A stretch of DNA of 6,038 nucleotides from an uncultured Clostridia bacterium (GCA_947629735.1 CANREX010000093.1:1-6038), one strand, 5' to 3'; numbered from the stretch's first letter, positions 1-5,579 are shown. Notes: a model not told the origin generated them from the sequence alone. Numbers and translations are program-made.

Positions 1-33
1 GGAATCTTTCACATATCGCCGACAAAACTTTAC

Positions 34-62
34 AAAAAAATCTGGCGCTTATTAACGCCAGA
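34..62 (-). terminator. Intrinsic terminator, minus strand
   Basis: The arms TCTGGCG (41-47) and CGCCAGA (56-62) form a perfect 7-bp stem with an 8-nt loop. Read on the minus strand, the hairpin is followed directly by seven T residues (34-40), which is the classical rho-independent arrangement. On the plus strand the stem is followed by CCTAAAAAAG, so termination in that direction is not expected. It lies about 290 bases past the trhA-like stop codon, and a promoter sits in between, so it probably ends the putative small RNA rather than the trhA-like message alone. Confidence 0.8.
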
Positions 63-182
63 CCTAAAAAAGTTTTAAATTACAAAAAACCTGTTGATTT
101 ATTTAACTTTTTTATCTCAAACTGTTGCACTTAGTTTGACAATTCAATTGCAAAAATCGGCGCAATATATACCGACTTTCAT
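34..182 (-). ncRNA. Putative structured small RNA or attenuator leader
   Basis: This is the stretch between a near-consensus minus-strand promoter (predicted start about 181) and a strong intrinsic terminator. It contains no plausible protein; the first ATG gives only 12 codons. It carries a succession of local inverted repeats. Stem I has AAAGTCGG-type arms at 172-179 and 153-160 with one G-U pair. Stem II is TCAAACT/AGTTTGA at 117-123 and 133-139. Stem III is AU-rich, with 10 bp at 65-74 and 105-114 plus 4 more pairs after a 2-nt bulge. The terminator stem is at 41-62. I do not recognise a known RNA family; it does not resemble 6S RNA, tRNA or a T-box. It could instead be an attenuated 5' leader of a minus-strand gene beyond the left edge. 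The existence of an RNA is inference from the promoter-terminator pairing and the stems. Confidence 0.45.
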
Positions 183-187
183 TATTT

Positions 188-216
188 ATTATAAAGTAAC
201 CCGATCAGCCTATCAA
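188..216 (-). promoter_or_regulatory. Sigma-A-like promoter, minus strand
   Basis: On the minus strand, TTGATA (211-216) and TATAAT (188-193) are separated by exactly 17 bases. The -10 is a perfect match and the -35 matches TTGACA at four of six positions. The predicted start is near 181. The promoter points away from the trhA-like gene, whose coding region ends 136 bases upstream of it, into a stretch with no protein gene, which is why I propose an RNA product or a leader for a gene outside the window. Confidence 0.6.
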
Positions 217-236
217 TATTATTATTCAGCACAAAC

Positions 237-255
237 AATGCCGCCTATCGGCATT
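237..255 (-). terminator. Possible weak terminator after the trhA-like gene
   Basis: AATGCCG (237-243) and CGGCATT (249-255) form a perfect 7-bp stem with a 5-nt loop. On the minus strand it is followed by GTTTGTG, only a broken T-run. It lies about 97 bases past the trhA-like stop codon and just before the next promoter, a sensible place for a terminator, but the T-tract is poor. It could equally be a structural element with another role. Confidence 0.35.
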
Positions 256-351
256 TGGCACGCAGAATATAAAGCGGTCTTCAATCTGCCGCTCGCCATA
301 AATTCGGCAGCCAATATCGGCAGTTCGATATCACGCAGTCCACAACAAAAT

Positions 352-1086
352 TCATAAAATCAGCAAAATGCTTACAAATTGCAGAGCCGAACCGAGAATC
401 ACGAACAGGTGCCAGACGCTGTGCGTAAATTTTATTTTTTTACCGAGCGCAAAGAACAGTATTCCGACGGTATAGGCGATTCCGCCCGCGAGCAGCCACA
501 GCACGCAGGAGAGCGACACGGCGGAAGCGAGTTTGGGCAGCACGAAGATAATCATCCAGCCCATCGCGACGTAGCTTATCTGGCTGAGCACTTTAACCGC
601 CTTCCAATTCATGCCGACGGCGTTGAACGTGACGCCCAGAACGGCAAGAGCCCACTCCGCAAAAAATATAATTCTGCCGTACAGCGTATTCCAGAAAGTT
701 ATCAGGCAAAAGGGCGTGTAGCAGCCCGCGATGAGCAAAAAAATCGTGCAGTGGTCGAAGATTCGGAACACCCTCTTCGCCGTGCCCCGCCGCAAAAAGT
801 GGTAAAGCGCGCTCATGGTGTAGAGCGTGATAATCGACACGGAATAAATCGTGACCGCCGCGTACTTTTCGGGCGAGGGGTTGTACGACGCCACGATGAA
901 CGCCACAATCGAGAAGATTACCCCGAGCCCGCCGCCAACGATATGCGAAATGGCGTTGAACAGCTCTTCGCCCTTGCCGTAAACGGGAAGCGTGCCGTTT
1001 TTGTCCTTTTTGACCTCGCCCCTCTCGGCGTAGGTTTCGTCCGCAAACGCGAGGTTGGCGTAGCGCGTTCTGCTTGCGTTTTCCAT
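352..1086 (-). CDS. trhA: Hemolysin III / PAQR family membrane protein (TrhA-like)
   Basis: The product has 244 residues, with a hydrophilic N-terminus of about 37 residues followed by roughly seven hydrophobic segments. This fits the hemolysin III branch of the PAQR family, integral membrane proteins with a metal-dependent hydrolase-like core. The family motifs are present: EELFNAISH (40-48), SALYH (92-96), FDHCTIFLLIAGCYTPF (110-126) and HSVWH (222-226). S92, H96, D111, H222 and H226 correspond to the conserved polar and zinc-ligand positions of the superfamily. The ATG start is supported by AAGGAGG (1096-1102), with GGAGG 9 bases from the start. Despite the name, most family members are not proven haemolysins; the E. 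coli homologue has been linked to membrane homeostasis. The gene is isolated from clpC by two terminators and seems monocistronic. Family assignment is confident; substrate and role are unknown. Confidence 0.9.
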   Translation of the reverse strand: MENASRTRYANLAFADETYAERGEVKKDKNGTLPVYGKGEELFNAISHIVGGGLGVIFSIVAFIVASYNPSPEKYAAVTIYSVSIITLYTMSALYHFLRRGTAKRVFRIFDHCTIFLLIAGCYTPFCLITFWNTLYGRIIFFAEWALAVLGVTFNAVGMNWKAVKVLSQISYVAMGWMIIFVLPKLASAVSLSCVLWLLAGGIAYTVGILFFALGKKIKFTHSVWHLFVILGSALQFVSILLIL

Positions 1087-1146
1087 AAGTTTTTTCCTCC
1101 TTGAACCGTCTTTGTCTTTGTTGACGTCTACTTGCTTTACGCTTTA

Positions 1147-1175
1147 ATTATAGCCTCGTTTAACGCAAATTACTA
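1147..1175 (-). promoter_or_regulatory. Weak candidate promoter of the trhA-like gene
   Basis: A perfect TATAAT lies at 1147-1152 on the minus strand, about 60 bases before the start codon. At the 17-base spacing the -35 position (1170-1175) reads TAGTAA, matching the consensus at only three of six positions. The two clpC terminators lie just upstream, so the gene needs its own promoter, and this is the best candidate I see. It may need an activator. Confidence 0.4.
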
Positions 1176-1186
1176 CCTACGCTTTC

Positions 1187-1206
1187 AAAACAGACTATAC
1201 TGTTTT
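1187..1206. repeat. Short inverted repeat upstream of the trhA-like promoter
   Basis: AAAACAG (1187-1193) and CTGTTTT (1200-1206) are a perfect 7-base inverted repeat with a 6-base spacer. It is centred roughly 55 bases upstream of the start predicted from the TATAAT at 1147-1152. That position and its AT-rich symmetric form suit a regulator binding site near a promoter with a poor -35. There is no direct evidence for a regulator, and the arms are short enough to occur by chance in AT-rich DNA. Confidence 0.3.
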
Positions 1207-1220
1207 TATTGCCCTGTATA

Positions 1221-1264
1221 CCGTAAAAATACGCACTCTACCGCATGAAAAACGGACTCTACCG
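1221..1264. repeat. Imperfect ~21-base tandem direct repeat
   Basis: CCGTAAAAATACGCACTCTA (1221-1240) is followed by a similar unit starting CCGCATGAAAAACGGACTCT at 1241. The 9-mer ACTCTACCG is exact at 1235-1243 and 1256-1264. The second unit supplies the left arm of the terminator at 1248-1277, so the first unit is a spare copy of that arm. Confidence 0.5.
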
Positions 1265-1277
1265 ACAGTAGAGTCCG
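1248..1277 (-). terminator. Second intrinsic terminator after clpC
   Basis: CGGACTCTAC (1253-1262) and GTAGAGTCCG (1268-1277) form a perfect 10-bp stem with a 5-nt loop. On the minus strand it is followed by five T residues (1248-1252). On the plus strand the stem is followed by CCCGAAAT, so it works in the minus direction only. It stands about 45 bases past the first clpC terminator and upstream of the trhA-like promoter, and so acts as a backup stop. Confidence 0.75.
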
Positions 1278-1321
1278 CCCGAAATCAGCCGTATTTTGCA
1301 GAAAAATAAGTTAAAAGCGGC

Positions 1322-1360
1322 AAAAAGCGCGCCGCAAATGCTCGCATTTGCGGCGCGCTT
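1322..1360 (-). terminator. Main intrinsic terminator of the mcsA-mcsB-clpC operon
   Basis: Arms at 1325-1340 and 1345-1360 form a perfect, very GC-rich 16-bp stem with a 4-nt loop. On the minus strand the hairpin ends in a run of five T residues (1322-1326), two of them within the stem, with another TTTT a few bases on. It lies about 122 bases past the clpC stop codon. The right arm overlaps the first unit of the repeat array, so the hairpin looks like one repeat unit joined to its inverted copy. Confidence 0.85.
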
Positions 1361-1480
1361 ACACAATCATTTCGCTCTAACGCTACCATTTCGCGCTAAC
1401 TACACTTTTCGCTCTGACGCAACCTGTTCTTGTTTACACCACTTTTCGCGCCGACACCACAGTTTTGCGCTTACGCCATA
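1355..1480. repeat. Degenerate seven-unit ~19-base tandem repeat
   Basis: An 8-base core close to GCKCTNAC recurs at 1355 (GCGCTTAC), 1374 (GCTCTAAC), 1393 (GCGCTAAC), 1411 (GCTCTGAC), 1430 (TTGTTTAC, decayed), 1448 (GCGCCGAC) and 1467 (GCGCTTAC). Successive starts are 19, 19, 18, 19, 18 and 19 bases apart. Most cores are preceded by TTTTC or ATTTC and followed by a C/A-rich tail such as GCAAC, ACCAC or TACAC. The array fills nearly the whole space from the clpC stop codon to the operon terminator and would be transcribed in the clpC 3' end. The period is not a multiple of three, so it is not a degenerate peptide repeat. I do not recognise the family, and there are no spacers of CRISPR type. 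Confidence 0.65.
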
Positions 1481-1482
1481 CT

Positions 1483-3999
1483 TTAATGTTCTCTCTTTTC
1501 GGAGCGGAAAGCGAGCTCGCCGTCCTTGACGTCTACGGTCACTTCCTCGCCCGGCAGAATGTGCCCCGCGAGAATTTCGTCGGAGAGTTTATCCTCCACC
1601 CGCTTTTGCACGATGCGCTTCATGGGGCGCGCGCCGTAGACTTCCGAATACCCCTCTTCAATCAGCTTTTCCATAGCCGCGTCCGTGACTTTGAGCGATA
1701 CGGACTTCTGGCGCAGGCGTGCGCGCAGACCGTCGATTATCTTGTAGCAGATCTTGCCCGCCTCCTCTTTGGTCAGCTTGCGGAAGATAATTATGTCGTC
1801 CAACCTGTTCAAAAACTCGGGGCGGAACTGTTCGCGGAGGGCTTCGTTGATGTTCTCCTTCATGTTGTCGTAGTCCGCCTCTTCGTCGCCCGAAGTGAAG
1901 CCGAAGTTGTTCATCTTTTTGATCTGGCTCGCGCCGACGTTGCTCGTCAGAATTATTATCGTGTTCTTGAAGTTTACAACCCTGCCCTTACTGTCCGTCA
2001 GCCTGCCGTCGTCGAGAATCTGCAACAGGATATTGAACACGTCGGGGTGCGCCTTTTCGACCTCGTCGAACAGCACTACGGAATAGGGCTTTCTGCGCAC
2101 TTTTTCGGTGAGTTGACCGCCCGCGTTCTCGTCAAACCCGACATATCCCGGGGGCGCGCCGATAAGTTTGGACACGGAATGTTTTTCCATGTACTCCGAC
2201 ATATCTATGCGGATAAGCTGTTTTTCGTCGCCGAACATGCACTCCGCAAGCGCCTTGGAAAGGTCGGTCTTGCCCACGCCCGTAGGTCCTACGAATATGA
2301 ACGAGCCGATCGGCTTGCCCGCTTCGTTCAGCCCCGCGCGCGCACGGCGGATAGCCCTTGCGACGGCGGAGACGGCTTCTTCCTGCCCTATTATCCGCTT
2401 GTGCAGATTCTCTTCGAGGTGAAGAAGTTTGTCACTCTCCTGCTCCGTGAGCTTGATGACGGGGACGCCCGTCCAGCCGCTGATGACCTTGGCAATCTCC
2501 TCACTGCCGATAGACGGTGTAGACTGCGCGCCGCCGTTCCATTCCTCTTTTTTGGCTTTTATCTTGTCCTGCACGGCGTTTATGTCGTTGACAAGCGCCT
2601 TTGCCCTGTCGAAATTCTCGCCCCTGACCGCCTTGTTCTTTTCCGCGGTGAGCTGTTTAAGTTCCTCTTCGAGGCTATTGAGCTCCTCGGGGGCGTTGTA
2701 GTGGTCGAGCCGCTCGCGGGAGGCGGCTTCGTCTATGAGGTCTATCGCCTTGTCGGGCAGAAATCTGTCCGTGATATACCTGTCCGAAAGGGTCGCAGCC
2801 GCGATTATCGCCTCGTCGGTTATGACTACCTTGTGGTGCGCCTCGTATTTATCGCGCAGCCCGCGGAGGATCTCCACGGTGTCCTCAACAGAGGGCTCTT
2901 CCACCTGAACTATCGTGAACCGTCTTTCGAGGGCGGCGTCCTTTTCTATATATTTGCGGTATTCGTCGAGGGTGGTCGCGCCGACGGTCTGCAATTCGCC
3001 GCGGGCGAGCATGGGTTTTAAGATATTCGCCGCGTCCATCTTGCCTTCCGAAGTCGCGCCCGCGCCCACCAACAGGTGTATTTCGTCTATGAAGAGTATG
3101 ACGTTGCCGCTGTTCTGTATCGCGCTTATCGCGTTTTTGAGCCGCTCTTCGAAGTCTCCGCGGTACTTCGAGCCCGCCACAAGACTTGCAAGGTCGAGGG
3201 CGAAAACTATCTTGCCTTTCAACAAATCGGGCACTTCGTTTTTGATTATCGCCTGCGCGAGTCCTTCGACCACCGCGGACTTGCCGACGCCCGGCTCGCC
3301 TATGAGCACGGGGTTGTTCTTCGTGCGGCGGGAGAGCACCTGAATTATCTTGTCTATCTCCTTTTTCCTGCCGATGACGGGGTCGATCTTGCCCTCTTTC
3401 GCCTTAGCCGTCAAGTCCACGCCGAACTGCAATAAATCCTGCGGGAGAGAGGACTGCTTGCCCTCCTCCTTTTTGGCGTTGGGGCGTTTATTGCCGAACA
3501 GGTCGGAAGAAAACGTCTTGAACACGGGGTCGTCTCCCGAAAAGATGTCGTCGTCCTCCCCGTCCGATTCGCCCATGAGATAGCGGTTGAGCTCGCCCGA
3601 AAGCGAGGGCAGATCCAGCCCTATCGCGCGGAATATGTGCATGGCGAGGCACTCGGGGGAATCGATTATCGCGCGGAGAAGGTGTTCCGTTCCCGCCAGC
3701 CCGTCCTCGGTCTCGTAATACATGGCGATTTCCACCGCCTGCTCGATAAGATGCTTGGTGCGCGGGGTGAAGCCCTTTATCTGGCAGGTTGCGTCCACGG
3801 AGTGAATGAGATAATTCCAGAACTCCTTGGGCGACACGCCGTTCTCCCGCAAAAGTTTGTACGCGAGGCTGTCGGGCGCGGAGAGCATAGCGAAAACTAT
3901 GTGCTCGCTCCCTATATATGAAGTGCCGATAGCTTCGGATATTTCCTTTGATTTTTCAAGGACAAGTTGCAGATTGCGTGAAAATCTCGTCGAATCCAT
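1483..3999 (-). CDS. clpC: AAA+ unfoldase ClpC
   Basis: The 838-residue product is an HSP100 ring ATPase that unfolds client proteins and threads them into the ClpP protease in the cytoplasm. Order of domains: double Clp-N domain (about 1-145); acidic linker (144-157); ATPase D1 with Walker A GEPGVGKS (234-241), Walker B ILFIDE (301-306), pore loop KYRGDF (278-283) and arginine-finger region LERRF (357-361); a short ClpC-type coiled-coil middle domain (about 425-485); and ATPase D2 with GPTGVGKT (571-578), VVLFDE (641-646), pore loop GYVGF (618-622) and sensor-2 GARP (789-792). E32 and E105 match the glutamates that bind phosphoarginine in B. subtilis ClpC. FGF (699-701) occupies the place of the ClpP-docking VGF/LGF tripeptide. 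Length fits ClpC and excludes ClpB, whose middle domain is much longer. A GGGGG ribosome binding site (4009-4013) stands 9 bases before the ATG. It is the last gene of the operon. Confidence 0.97.
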   Translation of the reverse strand: MDSTRFSRNLQLVLEKSKEISEAIGTSYIGSEHIVFAMLSAPDSLAYKLLRENGVSPKEFWNYLIHSVDATCQIKGFTPRTKHLIEQAVEIAMYYETEDGLAGTEHLLRAIIDSPECLAMHIFRAIGLDLPSLSGELNRYLMGESDGEDDDIFSGDDPVFKTFSSDLFGNKRPNAKKEEGKQSSLPQDLLQFGVDLTAKAKEGKIDPVIGRKKEIDKIIQVLSRRTKNNPVLIGEPGVGKSAVVEGLAQAIIKNEVPDLLKGKIVFALDLASLVAGSKYRGDFEERLKNAISAIQNSGNVILFIDEIHLLVGAGATSEGKMDAANILKPMLARGELQTVGATTLDEYRKYIEKDAALERRFTIVQVEEPSVEDTVEILRGLRDKYEAHHKVVITDEAIIAAATLSDRYITDRFLPDKAIDLIDEAASRERLDHYNAPEELNSLEEELKQLTAEKNKAVRGENFDRAKALVNDINAVQDKIKAKKEEWNGGAQSTPSIGSEEIAKVISGWTGVPVIKLTEQESDKLLHLEENLHKRIIGQEEAVSAVARAIRRARAGLNEAGKPIGSFIFVGPTGVGKTDLSKALAECMFGDEKQLIRIDMSEYMEKHSVSKLIGAPPGYVGFDENAGGQLTEKVRRKPYSVVLFDEVEKAHPDVFNILLQILDDGRLTDSKGRVVNFKNTIIILTSNVGASQIKKMNNFGFTSGDEEADYDNMKENINEALREQFRPEFLNRLDDIIIFRKLTKEEAGKICYKIIDGLRARLRQKSVSLKVTDAAMEKLIEEGYSEVYGARPMKRIVQKRVEDKLSDEILAGHILPGEEVTVDVKDGELAFRSEKREH

Positions 4000-4018
4000 A
4001 CTGTTGTACCCCCTTTGT

Positions 4019-5035
4019 TTAATTTCTCGTGACTATTTTGTTGATTTCCTTGGAAGCGTAGTGCGCGCGGTATGCGTCGCGCTCCTGCGAGGTAAGATTT
4101 CTCCCCGCGCTGAGGTTGACGTTGGAAGGCTTCATCTTGACGATGAGCTCGTCTATCGCGGAGATGTCCGTTACCTTGACGTACCCGAGACACGCCGCAA
4201 GTTTCAAGTCCGCGCACAAGTCCACGAATTCGCCGCTCGACATCAGCGCGCAGTTGCTCAATATTCCGTAGGCGCGCAGGCATTTATCCTTGATTTCGAC
4301 CGAGCCGCTCCCCCTTTTCAGCCGTTCGCGCTCGCCCGATTCTATGTCCACTATCTTGTTTACTACCTGCGTCACCTGCGAGATTATCTCGTCCTCGGTT
4401 ACGCCGAGGGTGACTTCGTTGCTTATCTGGTAGGTGTAGCCTGTAGCCGAGCTGCCCTCTCCGTATGCGCCGCGGACCGTAAGCCCGAGGCGGGTCGCGC
4501 TCTGTATTATCTTGGGCATCATTCCGCTGAGCGCTATCGCGGGCAGAAACATCATGACGGAAGCCCTAAGCCCCGTGCCGAGATTCGTGGGGCAGGCGGT
4601 GAGATATCCCAGTGTTTCGTCGTAGGCAAAGGGTATAGCCTGTCCGATAAGCGTGTCCTTTTCGCTCATCGTGTCGTATGCGCCCTGCAAGTTGAGCCCC
4701 TTGAAGATACACTGCTCGCGCAGGTGGTCTTCCTCGTTTATCATTATGGAGATATTGCCCTCTTCGTTTATGAGCGCGGCGGAATATGTGGGTCTGCGCA
4801 GCAGCGCGGGGCTTATCAGGTGATTTTCCACCAAGTTCTGCGCGTCCTCCTCGCTGAGGGCGTCCATGTAATAGAGGCGGAACTCGTCGAGCTTGTTCAC
4901 CGCCGACGAGACCGAGCGTATTATCTCTTTCGCCTGCTTGTTGCTCTGCAACCTTGCGGGAAAAGCGTAGCCGTTTATGTTGCGGGCGAGGCGTATGCGC
5001 GATGACATCACCGAGCCGAGAGTATAGTCCGTCAT
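4019..5035 (-). CDS. mcsB: Protein arginine kinase McsB
   Basis: The 338-residue product belongs to the phosphagen kinase fold and phosphorylates arginine side chains, marking proteins for ClpC-ClpP degradation. Visible motifs: SSRIRLARN (11-19) with nucleotide-binding arginines; NEEDHLREQC (100-109) with the catalytic acidic pair E101/E102; ACPTNLGTGLRAS (147-159) with C148 at the active-site cysteine position and R157; RGAYGEGS (188-195). RDAYRA (319-324) matches the RDxxRA phosphoarginine sensor pocket of McsB that couples activity to phosphorylated proteins. The start is set by GGGGAGG (5042-5048), with GGAGG 6 bases from the ATG, and by a 4-base ATGA overlap with mcsA. The same frame stays open to 5446, but that part is antiparallel junk inside mcsA. 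With this start the protein is about 25 residues shorter at the N-terminus than B. subtilis McsB. clpC follows after 19 bases. Confidence 0.95.
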   Translation of the reverse strand: MTDYTLGSVMSSRIRLARNINGYAFPARLQSNKQAKEIIRSVSSAVNKLDEFRLYYMDALSEEDAQNLVENHLISPALLRRPTYSAALINEEGNISIMINEEDHLREQCIFKGLNLQGAYDTMSEKDTLIGQAIPFAYDETLGYLTACPTNLGTGLRASVMMFLPAIALSGMMPKIIQSATRLGLTVRGAYGEGSSATGYTYQISNEVTLGVTEDEIISQVTQVVNKIVDIESGERERLKRGSGSVEIKDKCLRAYGILSNCALMSSGEFVDLCADLKLAACLGYVKVTDISAIDELIVKMKPSNVNLSAGRNLTSQERDAYRAHYASKEINKIVTRN

Positions 5036-5514
5036 GAGTTGCCTCCCCGCGATTTTTTGAGGGCGTTCATTCGCTCGTTTATCCTGCCCGCCTCCGCGTA
5101 GTCTCCGTTTTTGAGCGCGTTTTCGAGGTTGCTCTGCAAAATGCCCAACTTGCGCCTGTAATCGTGCTCCGAGGTGTAGACCCCGCCTTCCTTGCCGACG
5201 TGCCGCGTATTGCCCTGAATACGCGCTATGTAGGGAAGAAGCTCTTCGTTGAACACGTCGTAGCAGCTCGGACAGCCGAGAAGTCCGCCCCTCTCGTAAT
5301 CGGAAAAGCGCATGCCGCACGCGGGGCAGACCTTCTGCTCGCGCACGGGCTCTCCGAAAAGACCGTGCAGAACCGCCTCGGTGAAATCTTCCTCGAATTG
5401 ACCGTAGGCTTCCGCCATACACTCCTCGCAAAGATTTATCGAGCACTTCTCGCCGTTTATAATCTCCGTATGGTTGACGGTAGCCAATCTCTTTTTACAT
5501 CTTTGACACAACAT
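5032..5514 (-). CDS. mcsA: McsA, zinc-binding activator of McsB
   Basis: The 160-residue protein has the two McsA parts. Four zinc-binding CxxC pairs come first: C3/C6, C29/C32, C63/C66 and C81/C84. A C-terminal UVR motif follows (about 119-155), with HVGK at 105-108 in the linker. In studied Bacillota McsA binds McsB through these elements and stimulates its arginine kinase activity; it also joins McsB and ClpC in stress regulation. The start at MLCQRCKK follows the known N-terminus, with the first CxxC within six residues. A TTG at 5604 would add 30 residues, but that extension overlaps the predicted promoter and has no ribosome binding site. The site before the chosen ATG is weak: AAGG (5532-5535) lies 17 bases away and GGG (5518-5520) only 3. 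It is the first gene of the operon; no ctsR precedes it. Confidence 0.93.
   Translation of the reverse strand: MLCQRCKKRLATVNHTEIINGEKCSINLCEECMAEAYGQFEEDFTEAVLHGLFGEPVREQKVCPACGMRFSDYERGGLLGCPSCYDVFNEELLPYIARIQGNTRHVGKEGGVYTSEHDYRRKLGILQSNLENALKNGDYAEAGRINERMNALKKSRGGNS
5042..5048 (-). promoter_or_regulatory. Ribosome binding site fixing the mcsB start
   Basis: GGGGAGG on the minus strand lies inside the 3' end of mcsA, with GGAGG 6 bases before the mcsB ATG. It decides that start against the much longer open frame that continues upstream. With the ATGA overlap it also implies translational coupling of mcsA and mcsB. Confidence 0.85.
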
Positions 5515-5551
5515 AAGCCCAAAACAACAGACCTTGCAAATTTCCACTATT

Positions 5552-5579
5552 ATTATAATACTATTTTTGCCAAGGTAAA
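5552..5579 (-). promoter_or_regulatory. Candidate promoter of the mcsA-mcsB-clpC operon
   Basis: On the minus strand a perfect TATAAT (5552-5557) is preceded at 16 bases by TTTACC (5574-5579), which matches the -35 consensus at four of six positions. The predicted start near 5545 leaves a leader of about 30 bases before the mcsA ATG. I looked for CtsR heptad repeats (GGTCAAA type) and CIRCE elements around it and found none, so the form of heat or stress control is not visible. Confidence 0.55.

Larger units (their letters stand above)
1..351. other. Non-coding region left of the trhA-like gene
   Basis: No open frame in this stretch looks like a real gene. An 87-codon plus-strand frame (94-357) starts with TTG, has no ribosome binding site and is of biased composition. 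A 25-codon minus-strand frame starting at 299 has no ribosome binding site either. What I do see is a minus-strand promoter (188-216), several hairpins and a minus-strand terminator (34-62), listed separately. Positions 256-351 are more GC-rich and hold a short inverted repeat, ATATCG (314-319) with CGATAT (326-331), of unknown meaning. Positions 1-33 show nothing recognisable. Confidence 0.6.
1087..1482. other. Gap between clpC and the trhA-like gene
   Basis: These 396 bases hold no plausible protein gene. From right to left they contain the clpC 3' untranslated segment with a degenerate ~19-base repeat array, a strong minus-strand terminator (1322-1360), a second minus-strand terminator (1248-1277), an imperfect ~21-base direct repeat (1221-1262), a short inverted repeat (1187-1206) and the weak promoter and ribosome binding site of the trhA-like gene. 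A 77-codon plus-strand frame from 1296 to 1529 runs through the hairpin and the repeats and has no ribosome binding site, so I do not call it. Confidence 0.65.

Noticed and set aside
311..335. A tRNA T-arm-like TTCGATA segment
   Set aside because: The flanking bases do not form a T-stem, and no acceptor, D or anticodon arm can be drawn.
225..354. A minus-strand frame after the trhA-like gene that looks mildly protein-like (a 25-codon ATG frame within a 45-codon open stretch)
   Set aside because: It has no ribosome binding site, and stop codons lie immediately upstream in its frame. A pseudogene fragment cannot be excluded, but I recognise no family.
94..357. An 87-codon plus-strand frame left of the trhA-like gene
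   Set aside because: It has a TTG start, no ribosome binding site and skewed composition, and it overlaps the promoter and hairpins of the putative RNA.
379..1104. A 241-codon plus-strand open frame opposite the trhA-like gene
   Set aside because: It is hydrophilic, arginine-rich and motif-free; the minus-strand frame shows clear PAQR motifs and a good ribosome binding site.
1355..1480. CRISPR array
   Set aside because: The units are divergent, contiguous and only ~19 bases long, with no unique spacers and no cas genes nearby.
1465..3021. A 518-codon plus-strand open frame opposite clpC
   Set aside because: It lies wholly antisense to strongly recognisable ClpC, has no ribosome binding site and no family features. 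Long antisense frames are expected opposite GC-biased coding sequence.
3827..5005. A 392-codon plus-strand open frame opposite the clpC start and mcsB
   Set aside because: It is antisense to conserved McsB and the ClpC N-domain, and its composition is a mirror of those codons with no motifs of its own.
5036..5446. Upstream extension of the mcsB frame by 137 codons
   Set aside because: The extension runs inside mcsA in another frame, is arginine-rich without family similarity, and the McsB start is fixed by GGGGAGG and the ATGA overlap.
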